From contig NZ_VUNZ01000001.1 in NCBI RefSeq assembly GCF_008386505.1, forward strand, positions 1,853,937 to 1,917,936: DNA of 64,000 bases, given 5' to 3'. Under the pieces are notes generated by a model that saw nothing but the letters and a program-made list of their open reading frames with translations, had not been told where the DNA came from and searched no databases. Numbering within the stretch: position 1 is the first letter of the stretch; each line of letters begins with the position of its first letter. Below are positions 8,318 through 17,379 of this stretch, in pieces. The position numbers were made by a program, and so were the translations under genes. Source of the stretch: Chryseobacterium sediminis. Lineage in GTDB: Bacteria > Bacteroidota > Bacteroidia > Flavobacteriales > Weeksellaceae.

Positions 8318-9349
8318 TTATTTACTTTTTTCGAGCATAAAACTAAACTTTGTCCCTTCAAGGTATACGCTTTCTACGGTAATATTTTCGTTATGTGCTT
8401 CAAGTATATGTTTTACAATGGCTAATCCAAGTCCTGAACCTCCTTCTCTTCTGCTTCTGCTGGTTTCTACACGGTAAAATCTTTCAAAAATCCTTGGAAG
8501 AATCTCAGACTTTATTCCCATTCCGTTGTCTATAACTTCTATCAGGACCTTATTTTTGAGGATACTGGTCTTTACGATCACTTTTGCTTCCTGTCTGTTG
8601 GCATAATGGATCGCATTAGAAATAAGATTAATAAAAACCTGGGAAATTTTCTGTTTATCAGCTTCCACAAAAATCTGTGGATGAAGGGTCTGAATCTGTA
8701 ATGTTGTATTTCTTTTTTCTGCTTCAAGATCAAGCAGATCAAAAATCTCTTTAATCAGGAGATTGACATCAAATTTTGAAACAGTAAGATTGATTTCGCC
8801 TGCTTCAAGCCTGTTGATCATATCAAGATCTGTTACAATAGCAATCAGTCTCTCTACAGATTTATCAATTCTTTCCAGGTATTTGTCCCGAATGGTAAGA
8901 TTGTCTACCCCACCGTCTCTTAAGGTTTCTACATATCCCTGAATAGAAAACAAAGGTGTTTTCAGTTCGTGGGACACATTACCGATGTATTCTTTACGGT
9001 AGCTTTCCATCTCTTTCATCATATCAATTTCTGATACCTGCTGCTGATTGAGATCTGAAAATCTTTCTCCTAATTCTTTGATGGTAATATTTTCATCCTG
9101 ATTCTGCACTATTTCCTGCGGCAAAAATCCGGAAAGACCTTTTACCTGTTTTCTGCTGTAATAATTGAAAAGCAGTTCCAATACCACACAGTTAATCAAA
9201 AAGATCAGGACAATACAGATGAAAAGACCCGTTTTGAACAAAGGGGTCTCATAATAGATATCTTTCAGTGAATCGAAGACGACTACCAAAAGGAGCATTA
9301 CCAGTGTCAGCAGACAGGAGGCAACAAGGGTAAGTCTGTAAAATTTCAA
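8318..9349 (-). CDS. Sensor histidine kinase, PhoR-like
   Basis: 343 aa. Two transmembrane segments (about 8-25 and 41-62) leave only a short extracytoplasmic loop, as in PhoR-type kinases that sense through a partner rather than a large sensor domain. HisKA has the phospho-acceptor His127 in NVSHELKTPL; HATPase_c has the N-box NLISNAIHYA, DNGMGI and GGSGLGLAIVKHI. The start is TTG at 9349: the upstream codons in frame reach a TAA without an ATG, and the next ATG falls inside the first membrane helix. It follows the response regulator gene by 48 bases, so the pair forms one operon. Its signal is probably phosphate (inference from family). Confidence 0.85.
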   Translation of the reverse strand: MKFYRLTLVASCLLTLVMLLLVVVFDSLKDIYYETPLFKTGLFICIVLIFLINCVVLELLFNYYSRKQVKGLSGFLPQEIVQNQDENITIKELGERFSDLNQQQVSEIDMMKEMESYRKEYIGNVSHELKTPLFSIQGYVETLRDGGVDNLTIRDKYLERIDKSVERLIAIVTDLDMINRLEAGEINLTVSKFDVNLLIKEIFDLLDLEAEKRNTTLQIQTLHPQIFVEADKQKISQVFINLISNAIHYANRQEAKVIVKTSILKNKVLIEVIDNGMGIKSEILPRIFERFYRVETSRSRREGGSGLGLAIVKHILEAHNENITVESVYLEGTKFSFMLEKSK

Positions 9350-9397
9350 TTTTACAACGTTTTAATGATTGAACGTAAAGTTAAGATTTTTAGCGAA

Positions 9398-10072
9398 TTA
9401 AACGATCAGTTTGTACCCAATCCCTTTTAATGTCTGAATCGTATTGATTCCCAGCTTTTCTCTCAATCTTCTGATATGTACATCGATCGTTCTTTCACCA
9501 ACAATCACATCATTCCCCCAAACCTTTTCAAGAATTTCTTCTCTTTTGAAAACCTTTTCAGTATTAGAAGCCAAAAGGTAAAGCAAGTCAAATTCTTTTT
9601 TAGGAAGAAGAAATTGCTGTCCGCTTTTGGAAACTCTGAAATTATCTTTGTCGATAACAAGGTCTCCGATTTCGATTAGTTTTGCATTGTCAGAAACCTG
9701 AGAGGTAAGCTGTAATAATGCATTTACTTTAGAGATAAGGATTTTCGGTTTGATCAGTTTTACGATGTAGTCATTGGCACCCGCCTGAAAACCTGCTAAC
9801 TGAGAAAACTCTTCGCTTCTTGCAGAAAGAAACACGATAAGTGTTTTTTGAAGTTCTTTCACTTTACGAAGTTCCTGACAGGTTTCTATACCATCTTTCT
9901 CAGGCATCATGACATCTAATAAGATAAGGTCCGGAACAATTTCCTTTGCTTTTTCTATACCTTCATTACCATTGGTAGCTGTATAGATATCATACCCCTC
10001 CTTTTCCAAATTGTAAGACAGAATCTCTAAAATGTCCAGTTCATCGTCTATTAAAAGAATTTTTTTGCTCAT
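9398..10072 (-). CDS. OmpR/PhoB-family response regulator
   Basis: 224 aa. Receiver domain with acidic pocket D10/E11, phospho-acceptor Asp53 in LLDVMMPEKDG and signalling Ser83 in FLSARS. The conserved Lys105 is present, but the proline that normally follows it is leucine (YIVKLIKPK). The C-terminal winged helix shows REEILEKVWG, GERTIDVHIRRLREKL and the GIGYKL ending of the OmpR class. It is first in the operon with the kinase and divergent from the TonB receptor gene across 324 bases, which makes that receptor a likely target. A -7 box TAATTTTG lies at 10094-10101. The PhoB assignment rests on kinase architecture and class. Confidence 0.88.
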   Translation of the reverse strand: MSKKILLIDDELDILEILSYNLEKEGYDIYTATNGNEGIEKAKEIVPDLILLDVMMPEKDGIETCQELRKVKELQKTLIVFLSARSEEFSQLAGFQAGANDYIVKLIKPKILISKVNALLQLTSQVSDNAKLIEIGDLVIDKDNFRVSKSGQQFLLPKKEFDLLYLLASNTEKVFKREEILEKVWGNDVIVGERTIDVHIRRLREKLGINTIQTLKGIGYKLIV

Positions 10073-10396
10073 CTTCTAGTTTAAGAATTCCCACAAAATT
10101 AATTATTTCCATTGATTTCATCTATCTGCCAAATGTTAACTAATTATTAAAAAACCACATTTTAACATCGAATTATAAAATCAATAAAAAAATTAAACAA
10201 TAAATACACATAAATCAAATATACGAAACAATATCTGAATTTAATATAAAAATTATAATTATATAAATTAAACATCGATAACTATAAAATCCATTCATTC
10301 GTTAATACAAATTTCATAATTAATTAAGATTCTCCTAAAGTTTTCTTAAAAACTTAGCCTTTATTTTGCCCTTGAAAAAGAAGTAAAAGAAGTAAA
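10073..10396. promoter_or_regulatory. Divergent regulatory region between the two-component genes and the TonB receptor gene
   Basis: 324 bases with no credible ORF, extremely AT-rich. For the minus strand a full -7 match TAATTTTG is at 10094-10101. For the plus strand a 7-of-8 match TTATTTTG is at 10361-10368, without a TTG at the -33 distance; instead CTAAAG and CTTAAAA occur about one helical turn apart (10335-10352). A weak core promoter with direct repeats in place of -33 is what an activator-dependent PhoB-type promoter would look like. TTAAC/TTAA-like words also recur around 10136-10170. These are pattern readings only. Confidence 0.45.
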
Positions 10397-13186
10397 ATGA
10401 AAAAACAACTCCACAAGAGCATCATGCTACTTGCCTTGTTTTCTGCTGGCTATGCTTTTGCACAAAGTCAGATTTTGGAAGGTAGGGTATTGGACGAGAA
10501 AGATAACACTCCTATAGAAGGGGTAAAGGTAAAAGTAAATGGACAGGAAGTAACGACTGACATTTCCGGATACTACTCTATCAACCTGTCCCCCGGCACC
10601 AATTACATTGTAACGGTAAGCTCCAATGGGTATAACAGAAAAGAGATCAGTGAGGTTATTATCAAAAATGAAGGTAATACTCATCTTGATATCGTAATGG
10701 ACAAGCCCTCTACCAAGGAAAAAGAAATTGAGGGAGTTGTCATTAAATCTAACGCGAGAAAAGAAACCATAGCCTCTACGATCGGATTACAGAAAAATGC
10801 CGGTGTAGTTTCTCAGGTTATTGGTGTTGAAGCTATTAAAAGAAGTCCGGACAGAAACACAGGGGAAGTTCTGAAGAGAGTTTCCGGAGTGAGTTTATCT
10901 GAAGGAAAATATATTGTAGTAAGAGGTTTATCAGACCGTTATAATCAGGCGATGCTGAACGGTATTCAGTTATCCAGTACGGAGCCTGACAGAAAGACTT
11001 TCTCTTTTGACCTTTTCCCGGCAAACGTTATCGAAACCCTTGTTATCAACAAAACTTTCATTCCGGAATATACCGGTGAATGGGGAGGAGCGTTGATTCA
11101 GGTAAATACAAAGGATATTCCTAATAAAAACTTCTTCAATGTACAGGTAGGTGTAGGAGGAAACACCGCTACTATGGGACAGGAGTTCCATATGCAGAAA
11201 GGTGGAAAATGGGACTTTTTAGGAATTGATGACGGTTACAGAAAGCTTCCTACCAATATGCCTGCAAAAAATGCTTTCAGCATTCTGACTGAAGATCAGA
11301 AAACACAGATTGGTAAAGGATTTACAAAGAATTTAGGGTACAACAGTATTGGTTATCCTGAAAACTTAAGTTTACAGCTTGACGGAGGTTTCAATACCAA
11401 ATTATTCGGAAAAGATTTAGGGGTAATTGCTGTTTTAAACTATAGTAACAACAAAAGAAGAACTGAGTCTACCAACCGTTTCTTTACCATCAACGACCAA
11501 CTTGCTGATACCAACTTCGATTATTTTACAGAAAAATACAGCAACGATATTATCTTAGGAGGAATGTTGAACCTTGCTCTAAAGCTCAACAGCAACAATA
11601 AAATCTCCTTAAAGAATATCATCACCAACAATACGGTGAACCACATGTCCTTCAGAACAGGAAAGGACTTTGAATTTGACCCTATCAACGGGACAAACAT
11701 TATGGCAAGGGAAATAGGTTTTAAAGAAACTACTTTCTACAACTCTACCCTTACCGGTAACCATAAAATTGATATCCTTGGCGGTCTTACTGTAAACTGG
11801 TACGGAAGCTTCGGGATCTTAGATCAATACATTCCTTTGCTACAGCGTTTACAGTATAACCAATATACTAATATGCCGGGAAGTCCTTATTTAGCTTTAA
11901 TTTCTAATGGTCTTTCTCAAAAATCAGGAAGTGTATTCTACTCTACTCTAAGCGACTATTTATATAATGCCGGAGGTGATGTATCCAAAACATTTACCCT
12001 ATTTGGACAAAAACAAACGATCAAAGGAGGGTATTTATTCCAGGTAAAAGACAGAATATACAATTCAAGGCCATTCTCTGTAAGACTTGAAAACTTCAAT
12101 CAGGGATTACTTTCCCAGCCTTTTGAAACGATCTTCAATCCTGGGAACTTCGGAGGTAACGGTGGATTTACATTTGATGAAATTGCAGGAAACCAGTACA
12201 GATATATCGCCAACACAATCCTTAATGCGGGGTATTTACAGTTTGACAACAACTTTACACCATGGTTAAGAGCGGTTTGGGGATTAAGAGTTGAGAACTT
12301 TGATCAATTGGTAGGAAGCACGAAAAAAAGTGATGACCGTTTTGTGAACACCCGTGTTACAGATTTCTTACCTGCTGTAAACTTAACATTTAAGGTAAAT
12401 CCTAAAATGAATATTCGTGTTGCAGGTTCACAAACTGTTGTAAGACCGGAGTTTAGAGAGGTTTCTCCTTTAGCATATTATGATTTTGATCTTGGAGCTA
12501 CTGTAATTGGTAACAAATCAATTGAAAGAACTAAAATCACGAGTGCCGATGTTCGTTGGGAATATTACCCAAGAAATGGAGAAATTATTTCCGTGGCAGG
12601 TTTCTATAAAAACTTCAAAAAGCCAATCGAGTTATACTTCAACCAGTCTGGGGTAGGAACGAGTAATACCTTCAACTACCTTAACGTAGATAAAGCTGAC
12701 GCCTATGGAGTGGAATTGGAAGTTAGAAAAAAACTTGATTTTGTAAGCGCTCTTAAAAACTTTACGCTGGGTGGAAACGTAGCTTTAATTAAAAACAAAG
12801 TAACAGACGAGGCTACTAAGATTGACAGACCAATGCAGGGGCAGTCTCCTTATACTGTCAACGTAAGCCTTCAGTATGATACTGAAAAATCAGGATGGTC
12901 TTCTACGGTACTATTCAACATGATCGGAAGAAGAATCCTTTATGTAGGAAACGATCAGGTACCACCAATTTGGGAAGCACCTAGACCTCTTTTGGATTTC
13001 CAGCTTGCTAAGAAAATATGGAGCAACAAAGGGGAAATTAAGCTGAATGTTTCAGATATTCTGAACCGTCGTGCTAAATTCTACCATGACCTGAATGACA
13101 ACGGTAAGTATGACAGCAAAGATGCTCTTGCTATTGAAAGACTTTCAGGAACCAATATCAGTTTAACATTGGGATACAATTTTTAA
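10397..13186 (+). CDS. TonB-dependent outer-membrane receptor with carboxypeptidase-like N-terminal domain
   Basis: 929 aa. A signal peptide (to about residue 22, YAFAQ) is followed by a carboxypeptidase-regulatory-like beta-sandwich (about 25-105; LEGRVLDEKDNTPIEGVKV), a plug domain (about 115-235; TGEVLKRVSGVSL, IVVRGLSDRYNQAMLNG) and a 22-strand barrel ending in the typical aromatic terminus LGYNF. It would import a ligand bound by a surface lipoprotein, and the next gene encodes such a lipoprotein 44 bases downstream. No SusD gene is present, so this is not a classical SusC/SusD pair. Divergence from a PhoB-like regulator suggests a phosphate-linked substrate (inference). TonB energy coupling is assumed. 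Confidence 0.9.
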   Translation: MKKQLHKSIMLLALFSAGYAFAQSQILEGRVLDEKDNTPIEGVKVKVNGQEVTTDISGYYSINLSPGTNYIVTVSSNGYNRKEISEVIIKNEGNTHLDIVMDKPSTKEKEIEGVVIKSNARKETIASTIGLQKNAGVVSQVIGVEAIKRSPDRNTGEVLKRVSGVSLSEGKYIVVRGLSDRYNQAMLNGIQLSSTEPDRKTFSFDLFPANVIETLVINKTFIPEYTGEWGGALIQVNTKDIPNKNFFNVQVGVGGNTATMGQEFHMQKGGKWDFLGIDDGYRKLPTNMPAKNAFSILTEDQKTQIGKGFTKNLGYNSIGYPENLSLQLDGGFNTKLFGKDLGVIAVLNYSNNKRRTESTNRFFTINDQLADTNFDYFTEKYSNDIILGGMLNLALKLNSNNKISLKNIITNNTVNHMSFRTGKDFEFDPINGTNIMAREIGFKETTFYNSTLTGNHKIDILGGLTVNWYGSFGILDQYIPLLQRLQYNQYTNMPGSPYLALISNGLSQKSGSVFYSTLSDYLYNAGGDVSKTFTLFGQKQTIKGGYLFQVKDRIYNSRPFSVRLENFNQGLLSQPFETIFNPGNFGGNGGFTFDEIAGNQYRYIANTILNAGYLQFDNNFTPWLRAVWGLRVENFDQLVGSTKKSDDRFVNTRVTDFLPAVNLTFKVNPKMNIRVAGSQTVVRPEFREVSPLAYYDFDLGATVIGNKSIERTKITSADVRWEYYPRNGEIISVAGFYKNFKKPIELYFNQSGVGTSNTFNYLNVDKADAYGVELEVRKKLDFVSALKNFTLGGNVALIKNKVTDEATKIDRPMQGQSPYTVNVSLQYDTEKSGWSSTVLFNMIGRRILYVGNDQVPPIWEAPRPLLDFQLAKKIWSNKGEIKLNVSDILNRRAKFYHDLNDNGKYDSKDALAIERLSGTNISLTLGYNF

Positions 13187-13230
13187 TTCACTCAACAAAT
13201 AATCTAATAAATAATTTAATTCTTTATAAC

Positions 13231-14640
13231 ATGAAAAAGTTCGTTTTATATTCTTTAATGCTTGGCGCTCTAGTATCAACTACCGCATGTAGAAATATAG
13301 AAGAAGATGGACCTACCATTATTCAAAATGGAGGTAACGGAAACGGAGAAACTGAAAACCTTATTCTTTCAGGAAAGATCACTTCCAGCCTTACGCTTAA
13401 AGCAAATAAAATCTATAAGCTAAGAGGATTAGTATATGTAACTAACGGAGCTACTTTAACTATCGAGCCAGGTACAAAGATCGTAGGTGAAGCTGATAAA
13501 AACGGAGCTTTGATCATTACAAAAGGAAGTAAAATCATGGCAGAAGGAACTGCTGCCAACCCAATTATCTTTACTTCTGAAAAACCAAGTCCTAAAAGAG
13601 GAGACTGGGCAGGTGTAGTAATTTTAGGAAATGCTCCTACTAATGCTTCTTTCGGTGGAGCAAACGGAGTTGGAGAGATTGAAGGAGGAATCAACAACTC
13701 TGAAGGTCTTGGACTTTACGGTGGAAACAATGCTGCTGACAACAGTGGTGTATTAAAATATGTAAGAATAGAATATGCAGGATATGCATTCTTACCGGAT
13801 AAAGAGATCAACGGACTTACATTCGGTGGTGTAGGTAGCGGAACTACAGTAGATTATGTAGAAGTTGCTTATGCTAATGATGACAGTTTTGAATGGTTCG
13901 GAGGAACGGTAAACTGTTCTCACCTTATTTCTTACAAAGGTCTTGATGACGATTTCGATACAGATAACGGTTTCTCAGGAAATGTACAGTTTGGTATCGC
14001 AGTAAGAGATTCTCAGGTAGCAGACGTTTCCGGTTCTAACGCATTTGAATCTGATAATGATGCTAACGGTTCTACTTTGACCCCTCAGACATCAGCAACA
14101 TTCTCTAACATGACGATTATCGGGCCAATCAACTCTGCAGCGCCAGGATCAATCAACGCGTTATTCCAGAATGCATTACAGATCAGAAGAAACTCTTCAA
14201 TCTCTGTATTCAACTCTGTATTCACAGGATTCCCGGTAGGTTTATTCATTGATGCTACAAAAGGGGCTCCAACAGATAACAATATTGTAGGTAATAAACT
14301 GTTCTTTGAAAACAACGTTTTAGCAGGAATGCAAACTCCTTTAAAATTCGGACCATCTACATCTACTCCGACAACTTATACATTGAACGATCTTACGACT
14401 TGGTTTAATGCTAAAGGAAATACAATCCTTGCTTCTACAGCTGATGTAAAACTTGCCGGTGCATGGGCTCCTGCAGGAACTACACCAAACTTCACGCCTA
14501 GCGCAGGTTCTCCATTATTAACAGGAGGTGCATTTACTAATCCTAAATTAGCGACTTGGTTTACACAGGTAACTTACAAAGGTGCTGTAAAAGATGCGAA
14601 CGATACCTGGTATGCAGGATGGACAAACTTCAACTTATAA
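13231..14640 (+). CDS. Surface lipoprotein with predicted beta-helix fold
   Basis: 469 aa. Lipoprotein signal with lipobox STTAC (Cys20), then a disordered Asn/Gly linker. The body is rich in short beta turns with Gly/Asn ladders (NGATLTIEPGTKIVGEA, GDWAGVVILGNAP, NAFESDNDANG), typical of right-handed parallel beta-helix proteins. It has no catalytic pattern I recognise and no T9SS sorting domain. It directly follows the TonB receptor gene and a strong terminator ends the unit, so the two are an operon and it is probably the receptor's surface partner. The -SxSA-free DNA is less AT-rich than the flanking intergenic sequence, as expected for a highly expressed surface protein. Confidence 0.8.
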   Translation: MKKFVLYSLMLGALVSTTACRNIEEDGPTIIQNGGNGNGETENLILSGKITSSLTLKANKIYKLRGLVYVTNGATLTIEPGTKIVGEADKNGALIITKGSKIMAEGTAANPIIFTSEKPSPKRGDWAGVVILGNAPTNASFGGANGVGEIEGGINNSEGLGLYGGNNAADNSGVLKYVRIEYAGYAFLPDKEINGLTFGGVGSGTTVDYVEVAYANDDSFEWFGGTVNCSHLISYKGLDDDFDTDNGFSGNVQFGIAVRDSQVADVSGSNAFESDNDANGSTLTPQTSATFSNMTIIGPINSAAPGSINALFQNALQIRRNSSISVFNSVFTGFPVGLFIDATKGAPTDNNIVGNKLFFENNVLAGMQTPLKFGPSTSTPTTYTLNDLTTWFNAKGNTILASTADVKLAGAWAPAGTTPNFTPSAGSPLLTGGAFTNPKLATWFTQVTYKGAVKDANDTWYAGWTNFNL

Positions 14641-14677
14641 TTATTACATAAGTACTTAGATTTAATTTCAAATAGAA

Positions 14678-14710
14678 GGCCTTCGGAATCATTTTCCGAG
14701 GGCTTTTTTT
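14678..14710 (+). terminator. Terminator of the TonB receptor/lipoprotein operon
   Basis: Stem GCCTTCGGAA/TTCCGAGGGC (one mismatch) followed by seven T residues, 38 bases after the lipoprotein stop codon. Confidence 0.88.
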
Positions 14711-14981
14711 ATTGGTATGAGCAGATTGTATGACGGTCTGCAGAAATCAATATTAAGAGGTGTTCATATTGTAAAAAACAAAAAAGAAATATGAACAGTT
14801 ATTATTTTTGTTTAACAGGGGATTTTCATTAAGAATTTTGGCTAAAGCCAAAGAAATATATAGAGCAGCAAACCCGTAACCCGTAACCCAAACCCCGAAA
14901 CTCATAATTCAAAAAAAAGCCACCAGGAAAACTCCCGATGGCATTCACAAAAAACAAGTGTATAAAAAATATATACTTCAA
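14711..14981. other. Non-coding gap with small repeat words
   Basis: No credible gene. It contains the palindromic word TTGGCTAAAGCCAA at 14838-14851, which belongs to a family seen again near 22.6 and 24.0 kb, and a tandem CCCGTAA-like stretch at 14873-14900. Similar AACCC/CGAATCCC wording recurs at about 22750-22775 and 49310-49340. Confidence 0.5.
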
Positions 14982-16220
14982 TTAATTTCTCCAGAATAAA
15001 TTCCCGTCATTCATCAGGGCTTTTATTTCAGACATTCTGGAAACAGCTTCTGCAGAACATGAAGCATCTGTAAGAACAATGGCAGCTTCATCACCGGCTT
15101 TAGGCCATTGCTGCTTCCCTTTTTCATCCAGAGGAAGAATACTCTGAGTGGCAAACTGTAAAGCTCTTGACAATGCATATTCTGTAGCATACCCATACAA
15201 TTCGGCAATAAGATTGGCTTTCTGCAACATACTTCCTGAACCGAAAGTACTCCAGTAGTCCTGTACATTATCATTTCCAATCAATACATTTACCCCATAT
15301 TTTTTCAGGGTTGGTATTGGCATTACCGTTCCTTTAAACGGTACGGATGACGCGATTCCCACTTTTCCGGCAGCCAGTCTTTCTGCAATCTGCTCTGTTT
15401 CTTTGGGTGAAAGATGAGCTAAAGCAAATGCATGACTTACAAATGTTTTCCCTTGCAGTGCAGGATTTTCAATTGCTTTATCAATCAGATAATTGATTGT
15501 TTTCATTCCGGATTCTCCTACTTCATGCAAATGAATATCAATTCCTTTATTGTGATCTAAAGCCAGCTGAACGGTAAAATCCATTACTCTTTCAATACTT
15601 CCGTCAATACTTAAAGGATCCAATCCACCAATGAATCCTACACTTTTCAGTTGTGCTGCTTCTTTCATCAACGGAGCAGATTCAGTATAATAAACTCCAT
15701 GCTGAGGAAAGGCAACTAATTCTGCTTTGAAAGAATCTTTTTTATTTTCAAGAGCCTGCTCAAGATGTTCCAGAGATTTCAGTCCTGAAGTAGTATCAAT
15801 ATTAAAATGTGTTCTTGCGAAATGAGTTCCATAATGCTGCTGCAGACTGATCAGCTGTTCTGCTCTGCTTACGGATGTTTTTAACAGTTCAGGAATGATT
15901 TCCTGTTCATAAGCAATCATATCTTTTACCGTTCTTCTCTTAGGAGAAAGAGCCTGCCATGGAAGGCCGTACAGTGTTTTATCCAGATGGATGTGCATAT
16001 CTCTGAAAGCAGGTAGCATCAGATATTCTTTAGCATCAATTGCTTCGGAAGCCGGATCATTGGATTTTACGGCTTTTATTTTTCCGTCTTCAATTTCAAT
16101 ACTGAAAAGATCAGTTTTTGTTCCGGTTACCTCTTCATTTTCGTATTCAAAACCTGTTTCCAGGCGGACATTTTTAAGGGAATATTTTCCTTTTGCAGTT
16201 AATTGATAGGGAAATTGCAT
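14982..16220 (-). CDS. Cytosine-deaminase-like amidohydrolase, cytoplasmic
   Basis: 412 aa, no signal peptide. Amidohydrolase-superfamily TIM barrel flanked by a beta domain. Metal and catalytic motifs match the cytosine deaminase/isoguanine deaminase branch: HIHLDK (HxH), IDIHLHEVGESG (His and the catalytic Glu), SHAFAL (His) and GNDN (Asp). It should hydrolyse a C-N bond of a heterocycle or related amide; the exact substrate cannot be read. It is closely related along its whole length to the protein at 17380-18714, with the AraC-type regulator gene between them on the same strand. The regulator ends 80 bases upstream, so it may control this gene or share a transcript with it. Confidence 0.82.
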   Translation of the reverse strand: MQFPYQLTAKGKYSLKNVRLETGFEYENEEVTGTKTDLFSIEIEDGKIKAVKSNDPASEAIDAKEYLMLPAFRDMHIHLDKTLYGLPWQALSPKRRTVKDMIAYEQEIIPELLKTSVSRAEQLISLQQHYGTHFARTHFNIDTTSGLKSLEHLEQALENKKDSFKAELVAFPQHGVYYTESAPLMKEAAQLKSVGFIGGLDPLSIDGSIERVMDFTVQLALDHNKGIDIHLHEVGESGMKTINYLIDKAIENPALQGKTFVSHAFALAHLSPKETEQIAERLAAGKVGIASSVPFKGTVMPIPTLKKYGVNVLIGNDNVQDYWSTFGSGSMLQKANLIAELYGYATEYALSRALQFATQSILPLDEKGKQQWPKAGDEAAIVLTDASCSAEAVSRMSEIKALMNDGNLFWRN

Positions 16221-16300
16221 GATTTAAAATTTTAACAATACAAAATTAGTCCGGCTTAAGCATAAAACCGGTGTATCAATTATGTCTTGTTTTGTACAGA

Positions 16301-17146
16301 TTATTCTTTGAATTGGGAAGGTGTCATTCCCGTCTGTGCCTTAAAGAATTTGGAAAAGCTGGCATGATCATAGAAACCAAGATCATATACAATATCTTTC
16401 ACCGACATTTCAGAAACTTTTAAAAGCCTTTTTGCTTCCAGTAAAATACGGTCCTGAATAAGCGATGAAGCCGAAGCATTGAGGTTTTTCTTGCAGACAA
16501 TATTCAAATAATTGGCCGAAATATTCAGTTTATCTGCATAAAAAGAAACGGATCTTTCTGTTTTGAAATGTTCATCAATAAGATGAAGAAATTTTGAAAT
16601 AATAGGGTTTGAATTATAGACTTCAAAGTCTTTGAAAGCTCCTTCCACAGATTTACTCACCAACAGCCCGATAAGTTCACTTCTTTTTTGAATAAGTTCC
16701 CAGAATACTTTTTCTTCATTGAGTTCTTTCTGGATGGCCTGAAATTCATACAGAAAAGTTTCAAAAACTTCCCGGGAAAGATTAATAACCGGATGATTCT
16801 GATAATATGATGCCGAGAATCTTAACGATGGCAGAAAACTTTCAAACCAGTCCCGACTGATCATCAGCTGATACCCAATGGTTTCTTTTTCAATCACCCA
16901 CTGATGCACCTGATCCGGAAAAACCAAATGAATCTGATAATCTTTCACCTCATATTCTGTAAAATCTATGGTATGTGAGCCTACTCCATGCTCAAAAAGA
17001 TTGATGATAAAAAAATCATGCTTATGAGGATCGTCAATGGAACGCGCCCCGTAAAGTTCATTAAACAGCAGATTACAGCCCTTCAGCTGATTTTCACTAA
17101 ATTCCTGAATTTCTAAAATTGGAAAATGATCCGTATGATAGCTCAC
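16301..17146 (-). CDS. AraC-family transcriptional regulator
   Basis: 281 aa, GTG start at 17146. A cupin-like N-terminal effector domain (HKHDFFIINLFEHGVGSH region, residues 35-110) is followed by a C-terminal AraC double helix-turn-helix (about 185-281) with KRLLKVSEMSVKDIVYDLGF and the signature DHASFSKFFKAQTGMTP. Cytoplasmic one-component regulator. It lies between two paralogous amidohydrolase genes, which are its likely targets; the ligand might be their substrate (inference). Confidence 0.9.
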   Translation of the reverse strand: MSYHTDHFPILEIQEFSENQLKGCNLLFNELYGARSIDDPHKHDFFIINLFEHGVGSHTIDFTEYEVKDYQIHLVFPDQVHQWVIEKETIGYQLMISRDWFESFLPSLRFSASYYQNHPVINLSREVFETFLYEFQAIQKELNEEKVFWELIQKRSELIGLLVSKSVEGAFKDFEVYNSNPIISKFLHLIDEHFKTERSVSFYADKLNISANYLNIVCKKNLNASASSLIQDRILLEAKRLLKVSEMSVKDIVYDLGFYDHASFSKFFKAQTGMTPSQFKE

Positions 17147-17197
17147 TCTGCCTGATTTTCTCCTAAAATTACTAAAATTTGTGAGAAAAAACTAAAA

Positions 17198-17332
17198 TAA
17201 CCACAAAAGGGACAAAAGTCTTACATACACCACTCCTTCTTCAATCCTATCTTCGCTTAGTAGCTGTTTCCGAAAATCAATAATGAATTCTCAGGCTTTC
17301 CCTCGTAAAACTTTCATACCCTTTGTGGTTAA
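17198..17332. repeat. MITE-like element bounded by imperfect terminal inverted repeats
   Basis: Left end TAACCACAAAAGGGACAAAAG (17198-17218, read in part) pairs with right end CATACCCTTTGTGGTTA (ending 17331) with a few mismatches; about 135 bases in all, with no ORF. It sits between the AraC gene and the exported amidohydrolase gene. Confidence 0.45.
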
Positions 17333-17379
17333 AAAAACACAACTAAAAATATATTAATTTATCAAATTTCTTTTTTGAA

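Noticed and set aside
15023..15280. Second minus-strand frame inside the cytoplasmic amidohydrolase
   Set aside because: Out-of-frame shadow containing runs of the alternate reading of catalytic motifs; no frameshift is needed because the main frame is complete.
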